Source of the DNA: Pleomorphomonas sp. T1.2MG-36 | GTDB taxonomy: Bacteria; Pseudomonadota; Alphaproteobacteria; Rhizobiales; Pleomorphomonadaceae | Length of the DNA stretch: 64,000 nucleotides | Direction of reading: 5' to 3' | NCBI RefSeq assembly: GCF_950100655.1 | Contig: NZ_CATNLY010000023.1 | Span: 496,001 to 560,000 of the forward strand | Shown: piece after piece, positions 29,030-38,290 of the stretch | Layout: each line of letters begins with the position of its first letter | How positions within the stretch are numbered: the stretch's first letter is position 1 | The notes under the pieces: generated by a model | The model's database searches: none | Seen by the model: only the letters and a program-made list of their open reading frames with translations | Told to the model about the DNA's origin: nothing | Translations under genes and position numbers: made by a program

Positions 29030-29734
29030 ATGCGATTGTCCCTTCTTGTTCCCTTCCTCGCCCTGATGGCCTCTCCCGCCCTTGCCGGCGATATCGAACC
29101 GCGCCTGACGCTGCCAGCGGGCATCCATGCCGTGGCGCTCACCTTCGACGCCTGCTCGGGCGCCGTCGACGAGCGAATCCTCGACGAACTGATCGCCGAT
29201 CGCGTTCCCGCCACACTGTTCGTCACCCACCGATGGCTGAAGCGCAACGCCGCCGCCACGGCTCTGCTTCTTGCGCATGCCGACCTGTTCGAAATCGAAA
29301 ATCACGGCGAGAATCACGTGCCGGCCATCACCGATCGGCCCACGGTGTTCGGTCTGGCTACGGCGGGGTCGCTCGCAGCGGTGTCGGAAGAAGTGTTGGG
29401 AGGCGCGGCTGCGGTGACCGCCGCCTTCGGGCGGAGCCCCGTCTGGTATCGCGATGCCTCGGCGCGCTACAGCCGTGACGCGGCCCATTTGATCGGCGAA
29501 CTCGGATACCGCATTGCCGGCTACTCGCTCAACGCCGACGTCGGCGCCTCACTGCCGGCGGATACCGTGAGCAAGCGAATTCGAGCGGCACGGCCGGGCG
29601 ACGTGATCATCGCCCACATCAATCACCCGGAGCGGCCGTCGGGGGCCGGCGTCGTCGAGGGTATCAAGGCTCTCCTGGCAAAAGGCGTCCGGTTCGAACG
29701 GCTCGACGCCGCCTTCTCGCTTCCGACCGGCTGA
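29030..29734 (+). CDS. Secreted polysaccharide deacetylase family protein (atypical motif 1)
   Basis: A 234-residue NodB-homology protein with a signal peptide (LVPFLALMASPALAG). Motif 1 reads TFDACSG where most active members have TFDDG, so the usual metal-binding second Asp is Ala. Motif 2, HGENH, retains the two metal-ligand histidines. Later parts (SPVWYRDASARYS, PGDVIIAHINHPE) fit the fold. It may act on peptidoglycan or an exopolysaccharide, or have altered metal use. Stands alone, divergent from the DUF486 gene. Confidence 0.85.
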   Translation: MRLSLLVPFLALMASPALAGDIEPRLTLPAGIHAVALTFDACSGAVDERILDELIADRVPATLFVTHRWLKRNAAATALLLAHADLFEIENHGENHVPAITDRPTVFGLATAGSLAAVSEEVLGGAAAVTAAFGRSPVWYRDASARYSRDAAHLIGELGYRIAGYSLNADVGASLPADTVSKRIRAARPGDVIIAHINHPERPSGAGVVEGIKALLAKGVRFERLDAAFSLPTG

Positions 29735-29739
29735 GGCGT

Positions 29740-30072
29740 TCACAGCGAACCGAAATCGCCCTTGATGGACGGATCGGCGGGGCGGCCCGGAGCGATCTTC
29801 GACACCGCGCCACTCTTCGGCGGGGCAAGCATGCCACAGGCGACCGTCAGCCCCGTACCGTCGGCGAGATCTAGATCGACGCTGCGGTTCGGCGTCACAT
29901 CGAGCTGGGACCACGCTGGAGAGCCGTCGCCGGAGCCGAGGCCCACGAGACAGACCGACAGCGCCGGAGGCGCAGCAGAGGAAGCTTCGACGGCGAAGGC
30001 GGGGGACGCGATCTCGAACAGCGCTGCGATGGTCATCGACAGGAAAGCCGGTTTGCCAGGGATGCACACCAT
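29740..30072 (-). CDS. Hypothetical secreted protein
   Basis: A 110-residue protein I do not recognise. The N-terminus (IPGKPAFLSMTIAALFEIASPAFAV) looks like a signal peptide with cleavage after AFA. The mature part has two cysteines (SVCLVGLG and VACGML) that could pair, and the phrase SVDLDLADGTGLTVACG. The ATG at 30072 is supported by GGAGA 8 bases upstream; a longer in-frame reading to 30249 adds a low-complexity stretch. Converges on the deacetylase gene with 5 bases between stops. Confidence 0.65.
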   Translation of the reverse strand: MVCIPGKPAFLSMTIAALFEIASPAFAVEASSAAPPALSVCLVGLGSGDGSPAWSQLDVTPNRSVDLDLADGTGLTVACGMLAPPKSGAVSKIAPGRPADPSIKGDFGSL

Positions 30073-30187
30073 GATCGTCTCTCCAGAAGGACAGGCCGGC
30101 CGCCACCCGTCGCGGCAAAGCGGGCCTTTGTGGGTCCTATAACGCGGAGTAAGGCAAAGAGTTTCAGCTCGCAGGCACGCGAATGGG

Positions 30188-30688
30188 TCAGGACGCCGCC
30201 TTCTCGCCCGGCTTGGCCTGCCAGATATTCTGGCGGTTGCGAATTTCACGCGGGGCGGGACCGAAGTAGGTCGGGGTCTTCACGAAATCGCGCGGAGCCA
30301 GCACCACCGACTGGATGCGCTGGTAGAGCGACTTGGCCGAAATCGGCTTGCACAACAGCTCGTGAATGCCAAGCCTGCGCGCCTCGATGATCCGGCTGCG
30401 CTCGGTATGGCCCGTGACCATGATGATCGGAATGTAGGCGAAGGGGTTGGACGGTACGCGAATCATTCGCACCATGTCGGCGCCGTCGAGGATCGGCATC
30501 ACCCAATCGAGGATCAGAATATCCGGGTTGGCGCGGTCCATCGCCTCCAGGCCGGACGCGCCATCTTCCGCCTCCACGATGCGGCGCGCGCCGAAGCCCT
30601 GCAGCATCGTCCTGAGGATCGTGCGCATGTAGGCGCTATCTTCCACGACCAGAAAGGTCAGGGATGACAGATCAAGCTGCACCGGCAT
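30188..30688 (-). CDS. Single-domain response regulator (CheY-like receiver)
   Basis: A 166-residue protein with one receiver domain: acidic pair Glu16-Asp17, phospho-acceptor Asp61 (LILDWVMP), Thr92 (MVTGHTE) and Lys114 (LCKPIS). About 45 residues follow the receiver (SVVLAPRDFVKTPTYFGPAP onwards) with no output domain. Related proteins in alphaproteobacteria act in chemotaxis or cell-cycle signalling. No kinase gene is adjacent; the nearest signalling gene is the chemoreceptor 2.3 kb away. The 438 bases between it and hemA hold the hemA promoter. Confidence 0.9.
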   Translation of the reverse strand: MPVQLDLSSLTFLVVEDSAYMRTILRTMLQGFGARRIVEAEDGASGLEAMDRANPDILILDWVMPILDGADMVRMIRVPSNPFAYIPIIMVTGHTERSRIIEARRLGIHELLCKPISAKSLYQRIQSVVLAPRDFVKTPTYFGPAPREIRNRQNIWQAKPGEKAAS

Positions 30689-30986
30689 ACTCCTTCGACT
30701 CTCTCCCTATCAGCCAAAGGTGAAAAAGCAGTTAGGCGCCGCCGCAGCAGCGGCAGCGGACGCAAAGCCTTCGACCAAAGGCCAAACACGGCGCCCGACC
30801 GCATCGCCGCCGTCCGTTTCCTGGCGCGAGAAGAACGAAACCGCTTGAGACTTCACCCATGCCGTGCTTTAGTTTCAGACAGATGCGTCGGGTTTTTGGA
30901 CCCGTTCAAAAAGCTGTGACCACGCAAGGACATCGGGGATCCCCACCGTCTTTTCGCCAACCCTATTGATCAAGACTGTCCACGAT

Positions 30987-31000
30987 TTGATCGTGATCAA
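30987..31000. promoter_or_regulatory. FixK/FNR box upstream of hemA
   Basis: TTGATCGTGATCAA is a perfect TTGAT-N4-ATCAA site, 127 bases upstream of the hemA start. A second partial dyad, TTGATCAA, lies about 20 bases before it (30967). With a class II position (-41.5) transcription would start near 31035. A FixK gene in the window supplies the likely regulator. Confidence 0.85.
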
Positions 31001-31126
31001 AGGCGTTTCGCGGCAATGTGCGTAGGTTATCGTAGGTGGAAAGACGACGGACCGTCGGCCGAAGCAAGGCGATCCGTTCACGGAAAGACGCTCAGTCCGC
31101 CGGGCGTCGGAGGGATTGGATCGATC

Positions 31127-32398
31127 ATGAACTATGATGCCGTGTTCGAGAGTGCCGTCCAGGCGCTGCAGGACGAGAAGCGCTATCGCGTGTTCGCGGA
31201 ACTGGAGCGAATGGCCGGGCGGTTCCCAACCGCTCTCTGGCATCAGGGCGGCGGAACGCGCGAGATCACCGTCTGGTGCTCCAACGACTATCTCGGCATG
31301 GGCCAGCACCCCAAGGTGATCGGCGCCATGACGACTGCCGCCGAGACGATGGGCGCCGGTGCCGGCGGCACGCGCAACATTTCCGGCACCAATCATCCGC
31401 TGGTCCAGCTTGAGAACGAACTCGCCGACCTGCACGGCAAGGAAGCGGCGCTGGTGTTCACCTCCGGCTACGTTTCCAACGAGGCGGCGATCTCGACCAT
31501 TGCCAAGCTGCTGCCGAACTGCCTGATCCTGTCCGACGCGCTCAATCACGCCTCGATGATTCACGGCGTGCGCTCGTCGGGCGTCTCCAAGCAGATCTGG
31601 CGGCACAACGACCTCGGCCATCTTGAGGAGCTGCTGATCGCCGCGGGTTCGGATCGCGCCAAGCTGATCGTCTTCGAGAGCGTCTATTCGATGGACGGCG
31701 ATGTTGCGCCGATCGAGCAGATCGCCGATCTCGCCGACAAATACAACGCCTTCACCTATATCGACGAGGTGCACGCCGTCGGCATGTACGGCAACCGCGG
31801 CGCCGGCATCTGCGAGCGTGACGGCGTCATGGACCGAATGGACGTCATCGAGGGCACGCTCGCCAAGGGCTTCGGCGTGATGGGGGGCTATATCACCGGC
31901 AAGAAGTCGCTGGTGGATGCCGTACGCTCCTATGCTCCGGGCTTCATCTTCACGACGGCTCTGCCGCCCGGCCTCTGCGCCGCCGCCACCGCCTCGATCC
32001 GCCATCTCAAGGAAAGCCGCAGCGAGCGCGAAGCGCACCAGCGGCAGGCTGCCCGCACCAAGGCGGTGCTGAGGGCCGCCGGCCTGCCGGTGATGCCGTC
32101 GGTGACGCATATCGTGCCGGTGCTGGTCGCCAATGCCGACCTTTGCAAGAAGGCGACCGACATTCTGCTCGAAAAGCACGGCATCTACATCCAGCCGATC
32201 AACTACCCGACGGTGCCGCGCGGCACCGAGCGGCTGAGGATCACGCCGACGCCGTTCCACAACGACGCGCTGATCGAGCACCTGCGCGACGCGCTGGTCG
32301 ACGTGTGGGAGACGCTCAGCCTTCCCTTCTCCGAGCCGAGCGTGCCGGAGACGGAAAAGACCGTTCGCCAGCAGATCTTCAGCGCCGCCGGCGGCTGA
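31127..32398 (+). CDS. hemA: 5-aminolevulinate synthase
   Basis: A 423-residue PLP enzyme that condenses glycine with succinyl-CoA to 5-aminolevulinate, the first haem (Shemin) step in alphaproteobacteria. Features: [34 protein letters not shown], and the PLP lysine in [16 protein letters not shown]. The ATG at 31127 begins the normal [20 protein letters not shown]; an in-frame extension lies within the promoter region. It carries a perfect FixK box upstream and a strong terminator downstream, so it is a single-gene unit induced at low oxygen to supply haem for the cbb3 oxidase. Confidence 0.97.
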   Translation: MNYDAVFESAVQALQDEKRYRVFAELERMAGRFPTALWHQGGGTREITVWCSNDYLGMGQHPKVIGAMTTAAETMGAGAGGTRNISGTNHPLVQLENELADLHGKEAALVFTSGYVSNEAAISTIAKLLPNCLILSDALNHASMIHGVRSSGVSKQIWRHNDLGHLEELLIAAGSDRAKLIVFESVYSMDGDVAPIEQIADLADKYNAFTYIDEVHAVGMYGNRGAGICERDGVMDRMDVIEGTLAKGFGVMGGYITGKKSLVDAVRSYAPGFIFTTALPPGLCAAATASIRHLKESRSEREAHQRQAARTKAVLRAAGLPVMPSVTHIVPVLVANADLCKKATDILLEKHGIYIQPINYPTVPRGTERLRITPTPFHNDALIEHLRDALVDVWETLSLPFSEPSVPETEKTVRQQIFSAAGG

Positions 32399-32421
32399 CC
32401 GAAACCTGCCCGAAAACGATG

Positions 32422-32456
32422 AACGGGACCGACGGCGTCGGTCCCGTTTTCTTTTT
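32422..32456 (+). terminator. Rho-independent terminator of hemA
   Basis: A perfect 12-bp stem (AACGGGACCGAC / GTCGGTCCCGTT) with a 3-base loop is followed by TTCTTTTT, starting 24 bases after the hemA stop. Confidence 0.92.
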
Positions 32457-32475
32457 GCCGTGATGCTGGCGTCGC

Positions 32476-32691
32476 TCACCCCCTGCGACGTTCCTCGCCT
32501 TCGGGAACCCGTCCACGCACGCCCTCGGGGAGAGCTTCGGGTACATCCTCGACGTCGTCGTCCTCAAGGATGCGCCAGGCGGCACCTTCAAGATCCTCGT
32601 ACTGGCCGGTCTTCAACGACCACATGAATCCGGCGAGGCCAAGGAGACCAAGCGCCAAGGCCGCCGGCACCAGAAAAACGAGAACGCTCAT
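32476..32691 (-). CDS. ccoS: cbb3 oxidase maturation protein CcoS/FixS
   Basis: A 71-residue protein with one N-terminal membrane helix (VLVFLVPAALALGLLGLAGFMWSLK) followed by TGQYEDLEGAAWRILEDDD, the CcoS signature. The C-terminus is strongly charged. CcoS is needed for insertion of redox cofactors into cytochrome cbb3. It is last in ccoG-ccoH-ccoI-ccoS and overlaps the ccoI stop by 4 bases. Confidence 0.95.
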   Translation of the reverse strand: MSVLVFLVPAALALGLLGLAGFMWSLKTGQYEDLEGAAWRILEDDDVEDVPEALPEGVRGRVPEGEERRRG

Positions 32692-35000
32692 ATCTGCACC
32701 TTGGCTTGCTCTCCAGCCAGCTCGTCACGGGCGGCCGCCACCGCCGCCGGAGGCCGTTCGGCGGGTGGCATCGCCACACGGCGCAAGCGCAACGCGTTGA
32801 GCGTCACGATCAGGGACGAGCCGGACATGGCCGCAGCGGCGATCAGCGGCGTGACGTATCCTAGAACGGCGATCGGCACGGCGATCAGATTGTAGACAAC
32901 CGCCGTCCAGAGGTTCTGTTTCATCAGGCGGTAGGCGGCGCGCGACACGTCGAGTGCGGTGACCACCGGCTTGAGACGGTCGCCGAGGAAGACGGCATCG
33001 GACGCCGCCTGGGCAAGGTGGGCAGCCGAAACCGGCGACAGCGACACATGAGCGGCTGCAAGCGAAGGGGCGTCGTTGAGGCCATCGCCGACCATCAACA
33101 CCCGCCGCCCTTCGGCCTTCAAGGCATCGAGCCGGGCGATCTTGCCGGCCGGGTCGACCTCGGCCTGCCATTCGGCGATGCCGAGCGTTTCGGCCACGAT
33201 CGCGACCGCCGCCGCGCGATCACCCGACAGGATGATCAGGCGACACCCCTTGGCGCGGAGCTCGGCCGCCACCTCGACGGCATCCACCTTGAGGCGCTGG
33301 GCGAAGGCGAACACCGCCTTCCGCTCGCCATCGGAGAAAGCGATGAGCGAGGCATCGGGATGGGCGGAGCGCACCGGCTCCGCGAGATCCTCACCGATCT
33401 TGCAGAAGGCGAGCGATCCAAGCCGCAGGGTCCGCCCCGCCAGCTCAACCGTCACGCCCTCGCCCGTCACTTCGCGAGCGCCGTCGATGGTGCCTCCGGC
33501 GCCGGAGGCTCGCGCCAGCGCCTCGGCCAGGGGATGCCGGCTGGAGCGGGCAAGACGGCCGGCGAGCTCGAGAAGATCGTCGGATATGGAAGCCCGATTG
33601 GCGAGAAGCGGTTCGGGGCTGGTCAACGTTCCCGTCTTGTCGAAGACCACGGTATCGACGCGGGCGAGGCGTTCGATGGCGTCGCCGGCATTGAGCAGGA
33701 TGCCATTGCGGAAGAAGCGGCCGGCCGCCGTCACCTGTACCGCAGGCACGGCAAGCGCCAGCGCGCAAGGACAGGTGATGATCAGAACGGCAATGGCGTT
33801 GACGAGAGCGGTGTGCCAGCCGGCGCCATAGAGCAGCCAGCCGATGGCCGTCAGCAAGGCCGATGAGTGGACCACCGGCGCATAGGCGCGCGCGGCGCGG
33901 TCGGCCAAGCGCAGCGCTCCGGATTTTGCCGTCTGCGCCTCGCCGATCAGCCGCTCGATCTCGGCCATCAGCGTGCCCTCGACGGCGGCGGTCACCACCA
34001 CGGTGAGGAGACCGGCGCCGTTCAGGGTACCGGCGTGAACGACATCGCCTGGGGCGACCGGCACGGGAAGCGTTTCGCCTGTGACGAGACTGCGATCGAC
34101 GTCGGACTGCCCGGAGAGAACCTCGCCATCGACGGGCACCCGTTCACCGGGCCGCACCACCACAATATCCCCGGGGCGCACCGCGCTGAGCGGCACGCGC
34201 ACCAGATCGCCGTCGCTGCCGCGTTTCAATGCCGAGTCGGCACGGAGCGTTGCCAGCGTTTCCGCTTCCACCGCCGTGCGGCGGCGCATGTTCTCGTCGA
34301 GGAAACGGCCGAGCAGCAGGAAGAACAGCAGCATCAGCGCGCTGTCGAAATAGGCCTCGAGCGCGTGATTCAACGTGTTGAAGATGGAAAGGCCCATGGC
34401 CAGGCAGACGCCGAGCGAAATGGGCACGTCCATGTTGAGCGACCGGCGGCGAATGGCGGCAAACGCGCTGCGGATGAACGGCCGGGCAGCATAGGCCACC
34501 GTCGGAATGGCGATCAGAGCGCTCATGAAGTGGAAGAAGTCGCGCGTTTCCGGCGTGATGTCGGTGACATTGCCGGACCAGACCGAGACCGACATCAGCA
34601 TGACGTTCATGGCGCCGAAGCCGGCGACGCCCATGCATTTCAGGAGCTCCCGCGCCTCGGCCGAGCGATTGTCGCGTCGCATCGCCGGATCGAAGGGCTG
34701 AGCCGGATAGCCGATCGCCGCCATCCGCTCCAGCACGGCGTCGGGGGTCAGCTTGTCGGGCGAGAAGACGACGGAGGTGCGGCGATTGCCGACGTTCACC
34801 CGGGCACTCACCACGCCCGGAAGGCGACGAAGGCCTCGCTCGATGTCGGTGAGGCAGGCGGCGCAGGTTATGCCGTCGACGGCGAGCTCGATGCGGCGGG
34901 CGCCATCGCGATCGGCGACGGTATAGGCGTCCCAATCGTGCCCGACGGACCGCCCCGAGGGATCGTCTTCCAGACCGCCGGCATCCACCGCTATGTTCAC
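32688..35000 (-). CDS. ccoI: Copper P1B-type ATPase for cbb3 assembly (CcoI/FixI)
   Basis: A 770-residue copper-exporting-type P-ATPase that supplies copper for cytochrome cbb3. Order: N-terminal metal-binding domain with TCAAC (~45-49), eight membrane helices, the metal-site CPC (ITCPCAL), phosphorylation motif DKTGTLT, and the hinge GDGLNDAP. The GTG start at 35000 follows GGGAGAGG; an ATG-type extension to 35093 would overlap ccoH. Downstream neighbour ccoS overlaps. Typical fixGHIS context. Confidence 0.95.
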   Translation of the reverse strand: MNIAVDAGGLEDDPSGRSVGHDWDAYTVADRDGARRIELAVDGITCAACLTDIERGLRRLPGVVSARVNVGNRRTSVVFSPDKLTPDAVLERMAAIGYPAQPFDPAMRRDNRSAEARELLKCMGVAGFGAMNVMLMSVSVWSGNVTDITPETRDFFHFMSALIAIPTVAYAARPFIRSAFAAIRRRSLNMDVPISLGVCLAMGLSIFNTLNHALEAYFDSALMLLFFLLLGRFLDENMRRRTAVEAETLATLRADSALKRGSDGDLVRVPLSAVRPGDIVVVRPGERVPVDGEVLSGQSDVDRSLVTGETLPVPVAPGDVVHAGTLNGAGLLTVVVTAAVEGTLMAEIERLIGEAQTAKSGALRLADRAARAYAPVVHSSALLTAIGWLLYGAGWHTALVNAIAVLIITCPCALALAVPAVQVTAAGRFFRNGILLNAGDAIERLARVDTVVFDKTGTLTSPEPLLANRASISDDLLELAGRLARSSRHPLAEALARASGAGGTIDGAREVTGEGVTVELAGRTLRLGSLAFCKIGEDLAEPVRSAHPDASLIAFSDGERKAVFAFAQRLKVDAVEVAAELRAKGCRLIILSGDRAAAVAIVAETLGIAEWQAEVDPAGKIARLDALKAEGRRVLMVGDGLNDAPSLAAAHVSLSPVSAAHLAQAASDAVFLGDRLKPVVTALDVSRAAYRLMKQNLWTAVVYNLIAVPIAVLGYVTPLIAAAAMSGSSLIVTLNALRLRRVAMPPAERPPAAVAAARDELAGEQAKVQI

Positions 35001-35014
35001 GGCCTCTCCCTTCG

Positions 35015-35524
35015 TCAGCGGACGAGGCGAAGCTGGTTGCGGCTCATGAAAAGTCGCTCGTCGCCTCGGTAGGCCTCGATCGTCAGACTCCACATGCCGG
35101 CCTTCACGCCTTGCAGCTCCGTTCGATAGGTGCCGCTCTCCACTTCGGGCAGCGTGGCCGAGTGGTCATGGTTCGGATCGACGGCATGAATCAGGCGGAC
35201 GCGCACGTCGAGGCCGTGCAGATCGGCGCCAGACTTGTCACGAAAGTGAACTTCGACGGCAGCGTCGTCACCCACCGGCTTGACGGCGGCGTCCACCGTC
35301 CAGCCGCGCTCGGCCTGGGCTCGACCGGCGGCGATCTCACCTTCGAATTCCTGGCCAGCCTTGTAGCTCGAAGCCACCTCGACGCCTGGGAACGTCGAAA
35401 CCGCGAAGTAAATGAAGGCGCCATTCACCGCGAAGGTGACGCCGAAGAAGGCAAAGAGCCAGAGGAGAACGCCCCGCCCGGTCAGGCGACGGCCGCGATC
35501 GGCTTCCTCGGTGGTAGCGGTCAT
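35015..35524 (-). CDS. ccoH: cbb3 oxidase assembly protein CcoH/FixH
   Basis: A 169-residue membrane-anchored protein: one helix (VLLWLFAFFGVTFAVNGAFIYFAVS) and a periplasmic FixH domain (FPGVEVASSYKAGQEFE at its start; AGMWSLTIEAYRGDERLFMS near the end). It is needed for stable assembly of the oxidase. The ATG at 35524 has GGGAG upstream; a longer in-frame reading reaches back into ccoG and is rejected. It lies 82 bases after ccoG and 14 bases before ccoI. Confidence 0.94.
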   Translation of the reverse strand: MTATTEEADRGRRLTGRGVLLWLFAFFGVTFAVNGAFIYFAVSTFPGVEVASSYKAGQEFEGEIAAGRAQAERGWTVDAAVKPVGDDAAVEVHFRDKSGADLHGLDVRVRLIHAVDPNHDHSATLPEVESGTYRTELQGVKAGMWSLTIEAYRGDERLFMSRNQLRLVR

Positions 35525-35606
35525 TCGGTTACTCCCTCGCCATGTCCAAGCATCTGCCTTTTGCCAGCCGTTCGCAACCTTTCGGGCACGGTTCGGCCGG
35601 CATGGC

Positions 35607-37061
35607 TCAGTTCGGCGGCGCAGCCTTGAAGAAGTCGGAAGCGGAGGCCTTCTCTCCGTTGTCGGTATCGACGATGTAGAAGTCGATCGGCGTCGACTCC
35701 GGCAGAGACAACCCGCCTGGAACCATGACCAGCACGCGCAGCTCACGCGTCGTATCGGCCGGCACCTCGATCACCGGCTTGCCGCCGGCCGAGGCCACGC
35801 CTTGGGCTTCGACGATGAAGCCTTCCGGCAGGCCGGATACGGTGAGGGCGAAATGCCGCTCGTGGGCGCGCTTGTTGATGAGGCGCACGGTGTAGCCGTT
35901 GCGGGTGCCGCCGTCGGACAGGTTGACGTAGAGCGGATTGCGGTCGTGCAATACGCTGACGCCCTGGAAGGCACGGGTGGCCAGGGCGTAGGTCATGATG
36001 CCGCCGATGATGACGATCAACGCCGCGTAGAGCACGGTGCGTGGCCGCACGATGCGGAAGATCGGCGGCTTGCCCTCACTGCGCCGGGCGATGTTCATAT
36101 CAGTATCGTAGCCGATCAGGCCGGGCTCGCGGCCGACCTTCTTCATCACCGTGTCGCAGGCATCGATGCAGAGGCCGCACTGGATACATCCGAGCTGCAG
36201 GCCCTCGCGAATGTCGACGCCGGTGGGACAGACCTGGACGCAGGCCTTGCAGTCGATGCAGTCGCCGACCTGGGCACCGGCCGCCTTCGCGCGCGCGCCG
36301 GTCCGGACCGACATGCGCGGCTCGCCGCGATCGGTGCGATAGGTGACGTTGAGCGCCCATTCGTCGGTCAGCGCCGCCTGGATGCGTGGCCAGGGGCACA
36401 TGTAAAGGCAGACCTGCTCGCGCATGAAACCGGCGAGCGAGTAGGTCGTAAAGGTCAGGATGCCGATCCAGATGTAGACGATCGATGCGGCATTGCCGGT
36501 GAAGATGTCCCGGATGATCGTCGGCGCATCGCCGAAGTAGAGCACCCATGCGCCACCGGTGCCGACGGCGATCAAAAGCCAGACAAGATGCTTCGCCGCC
36601 TTGCGCGTGAGCTTGCCGACGCTCAGCGGAGCGCGATCCATCAGGATACGGTCGCGGCGATCACCCTCGAACCAGCGCTCGACTGCGAAATAGAGATCGG
36701 TCCAGACGGTCTGCGGGCAGAGATAGCCGCACCAGACGCGACCGGCCACCGCGTTCATCAGGAACAGGGCGATGGAAGCGAGCACGAGAAGGCCCGTAAG
36801 GTAGTAGACCTCCTGCGGCCAGATCTCCACGCCGAAGAAGTAGGCCTTGCGGCCGGCCATGTCGATCAGCACAGCTTGGCCAGGCGCATCGGGCCCGCGA
36901 TCCCAGCGGATGAAGGGCAGGAAATAGTAGATGCCAAGCGTGATGATCAGCACCGACCACTTGATGGTCCTCAGCCGGCCACTGACCGATGCCGGGTAGT
37001 TCTTCTTGGCGGCGACATAGTAGCTGTCGCCTCCCGTCGTGACGTCCTCGTCAACCCGCAT
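35607..37061 (-). CDS. ccoG: cbb3 oxidase accessory iron-sulfur protein CcoG/FixG
   Basis: A 484-residue polytopic membrane protein with two [4Fe-4S] motifs (CIDCKACVQVCP and CIQCGLCIDACD) in a cytosolic loop. It is believed to reduce Cu(II) to Cu(I) for CcoI. Helices include VLIITLGIYYFLPFIRWD and LVLASIALFLMNAVAG. The C-terminal third is a periplasmic immunoglobulin-like domain (YTVRLINKRAHERHFALTV). First gene of ccoGHIS; 194 bases separate it from ccoP, including a terminator, so it has its own promoter, though I see no FixK box there. Confidence 0.96.
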   Translation of the reverse strand: MRVDEDVTTGGDSYYVAAKKNYPASVSGRLRTIKWSVLIITLGIYYFLPFIRWDRGPDAPGQAVLIDMAGRKAYFFGVEIWPQEVYYLTGLLVLASIALFLMNAVAGRVWCGYLCPQTVWTDLYFAVERWFEGDRRDRILMDRAPLSVGKLTRKAAKHLVWLLIAVGTGGAWVLYFGDAPTIIRDIFTGNAASIVYIWIGILTFTTYSLAGFMREQVCLYMCPWPRIQAALTDEWALNVTYRTDRGEPRMSVRTGARAKAAGAQVGDCIDCKACVQVCPTGVDIREGLQLGCIQCGLCIDACDTVMKKVGREPGLIGYDTDMNIARRSEGKPPIFRIVRPRTVLYAALIVIIGGIMTYALATRAFQGVSVLHDRNPLYVNLSDGGTRNGYTVRLINKRAHERHFALTVSGLPEGFIVEAQGVASAGGKPVIEVPADTTRELRVLVMVPGGLSLPESTPIDFYIVDTDNGEKASASDFFKAAPPN

Positions 37062-37200
37062 GGTGCCTTCATCTCCCGGCGGCCGCCTTGCCGTCCCGGC
37101 AGCTCGCTTCTAAGTAATCGCCACTATTATTAGCACATTAGCACAAACGAGAACTGGCGACGACCGGCGATTTGGTCGCTGCCGCCCATGCTACCGCTGC

Positions 37201-37232
37201 AAAAGGCAGCGGCGGGGATCGCTCCCCGCCGC
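37201..37232 (-). terminator. Terminator of ccoNOQP with an overlapping alternative hairpin
   Basis: On the minus strand GCGGCGGGGA / TCCCCGCCGC form a 10-bp stem, followed by TGCCTTTT, 24 bases after the ccoP stop. The distal arm can instead pair in a second hairpin (CCGCTGC / GCAGCGG, 37194-37212), so two exclusive structures are possible. Confidence 0.75.
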
Positions 37233-37255
37233 CCCGGTTTGACGAATGGGGCAGA

Positions 37256-38122
37256 TCAGGTGCCGCCGCCCAGGTCGTGGACGTAGATCGCCAGTGACTT
37301 GATGGTCACCGGATCGAGCTTGCCACCCCAGGTCGGCATGACGCCACGGTGAGCATGGGTGATGGTGTAGATCACCGACTCCTCGTCGCCGCCATAGAGC
37401 CAGATCTTGTCGGTCAGGTTCGGCGCGCCCAGTTCGTGGCTACCCTTGGCGTCCTCGCCATGGCAGCTCGTGCAGTTCTCGGCGAAGATCTGCTTGCCGG
37501 CGTCGACGTCGGCACCCCGAACCGAGTTGCCCGACAGCGACAGCACGTAGCCGGCCACATTGCGGACCTGCTTGGCGTCGAGCAGGCCGTCGGCGCCGAA
37601 GCGCGGCATGTCGTTCATCCGCGTGTCCGGGCTGGTCGAGCGCACGCCGACCGTGATGGTGTGCTCGATGTCTTCAAGCGTGCCGCCCCACAGCCAATCG
37701 TCGTCCTGCAGGTTGGGATATCCCTTGGAACCCGTCGCACCCGAGCCGTGGCAGGGAGCGCAGTTGTCGCCGAAGGCGGCGCGCCCCTGAGCCATGGCGA
37801 ACTCCAGCATCTTGGGATCGTTCTTGATCTCCTCGAGACTGGCGTTGGCGAGGTTCTGGCCCACCTCGTTGCGCTCGACACGGCCCGCCTCGGTCTCGGC
37901 GAGCGCCGAAGCGCGTTGCGAGTGGCCGAGCAGACCCTTGGTGTAGGTCGAGACGAGCGGCACCGCGGGGTAGACGAAGACGTAGCCGATCGAGAAGACG
38001 ATACAGGCGTAGAACACCCAGAGCCACCAGCGCGGCAGCGGGTTGTTCAGTTCCTTGATACCGTCCCACTCGTGGCCGGTCGTCGACACGCCGGTGACCT
38101 TGTCGATTTCCTCATGAGCCAT
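37256..38122 (-). CDS. ccoP: cbb3 oxidase dihaem cytochrome c subunit (CcoP/FixP)
   Basis: A 288-residue subunit passing electrons from cytochrome c to CcoO/CcoN. An N-terminal membrane helix (WLWVFYACIVFSIGYVFVYPA) is followed by two periplasmic cytochrome c domains with haem motifs CAPCH and CTSCH and the distal methionine segments NDMPRFG and GVMPTWGG. It is fourth in ccoN-ccoO-ccoQ-ccoP, starting 3 bases after ccoQ, and ends at a terminator. Confidence 0.97.
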   Translation of the reverse strand: MAHEEIDKVTGVSTTGHEWDGIKELNNPLPRWWLWVFYACIVFSIGYVFVYPAVPLVSTYTKGLLGHSQRASALAETEAGRVERNEVGQNLANASLEEIKNDPKMLEFAMAQGRAAFGDNCAPCHGSGATGSKGYPNLQDDDWLWGGTLEDIEHTITVGVRSTSPDTRMNDMPRFGADGLLDAKQVRNVAGYVLSLSGNSVRGADVDAGKQIFAENCTSCHGEDAKGSHELGAPNLTDKIWLYGGDEESVIYTITHAHRGVMPTWGGKLDPVTIKSLAIYVHDLGGGT

Positions 38123-38125
38123 GGC

Positions 38126-38281
38126 TCAATCCTCCTCAAGCGGGATCTGCGCGGCTTGGTCGAACTTCGCCTTGTTCTTCGGCCAGAGCGCGTAGACGCA
38201 AATGGCGGAGAAGATCAGGAAGAAGTACAGAAGCCCGCTCTGTTGGGCGAAGGCGGCAACCTGTTCGTAGCTGAAGTCCAT
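38126..38281 (-). CDS. ccoQ: cbb3 oxidase small subunit CcoQ/FixQ
   Basis: A 51-residue protein, MDFSYEQVAAFAQQSG at the N-terminus, one membrane helix (LLYFFLIFSAICVYALW), then PKNKAKFDQAA and an acidic end. Size, helix and place between ccoO and ccoP are diagnostic. It stabilises the CcoP-CcoNO association in other species. It starts 9 bases after ccoO. Confidence 0.95.
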   Translation of the reverse strand: MDFSYEQVAAFAQQSGLLYFFLIFSAICVYALWPKNKAKFDQAAQIPLEED

Positions 38282-38290
38282 GGCTGTTCC

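Noticed and set aside
35412..37133. A 573-codon plus-strand frame opposite ccoG
   Set aside because: ccoG is well supported by its iron-sulfur motifs and context; the opposing frame is only a shadow.
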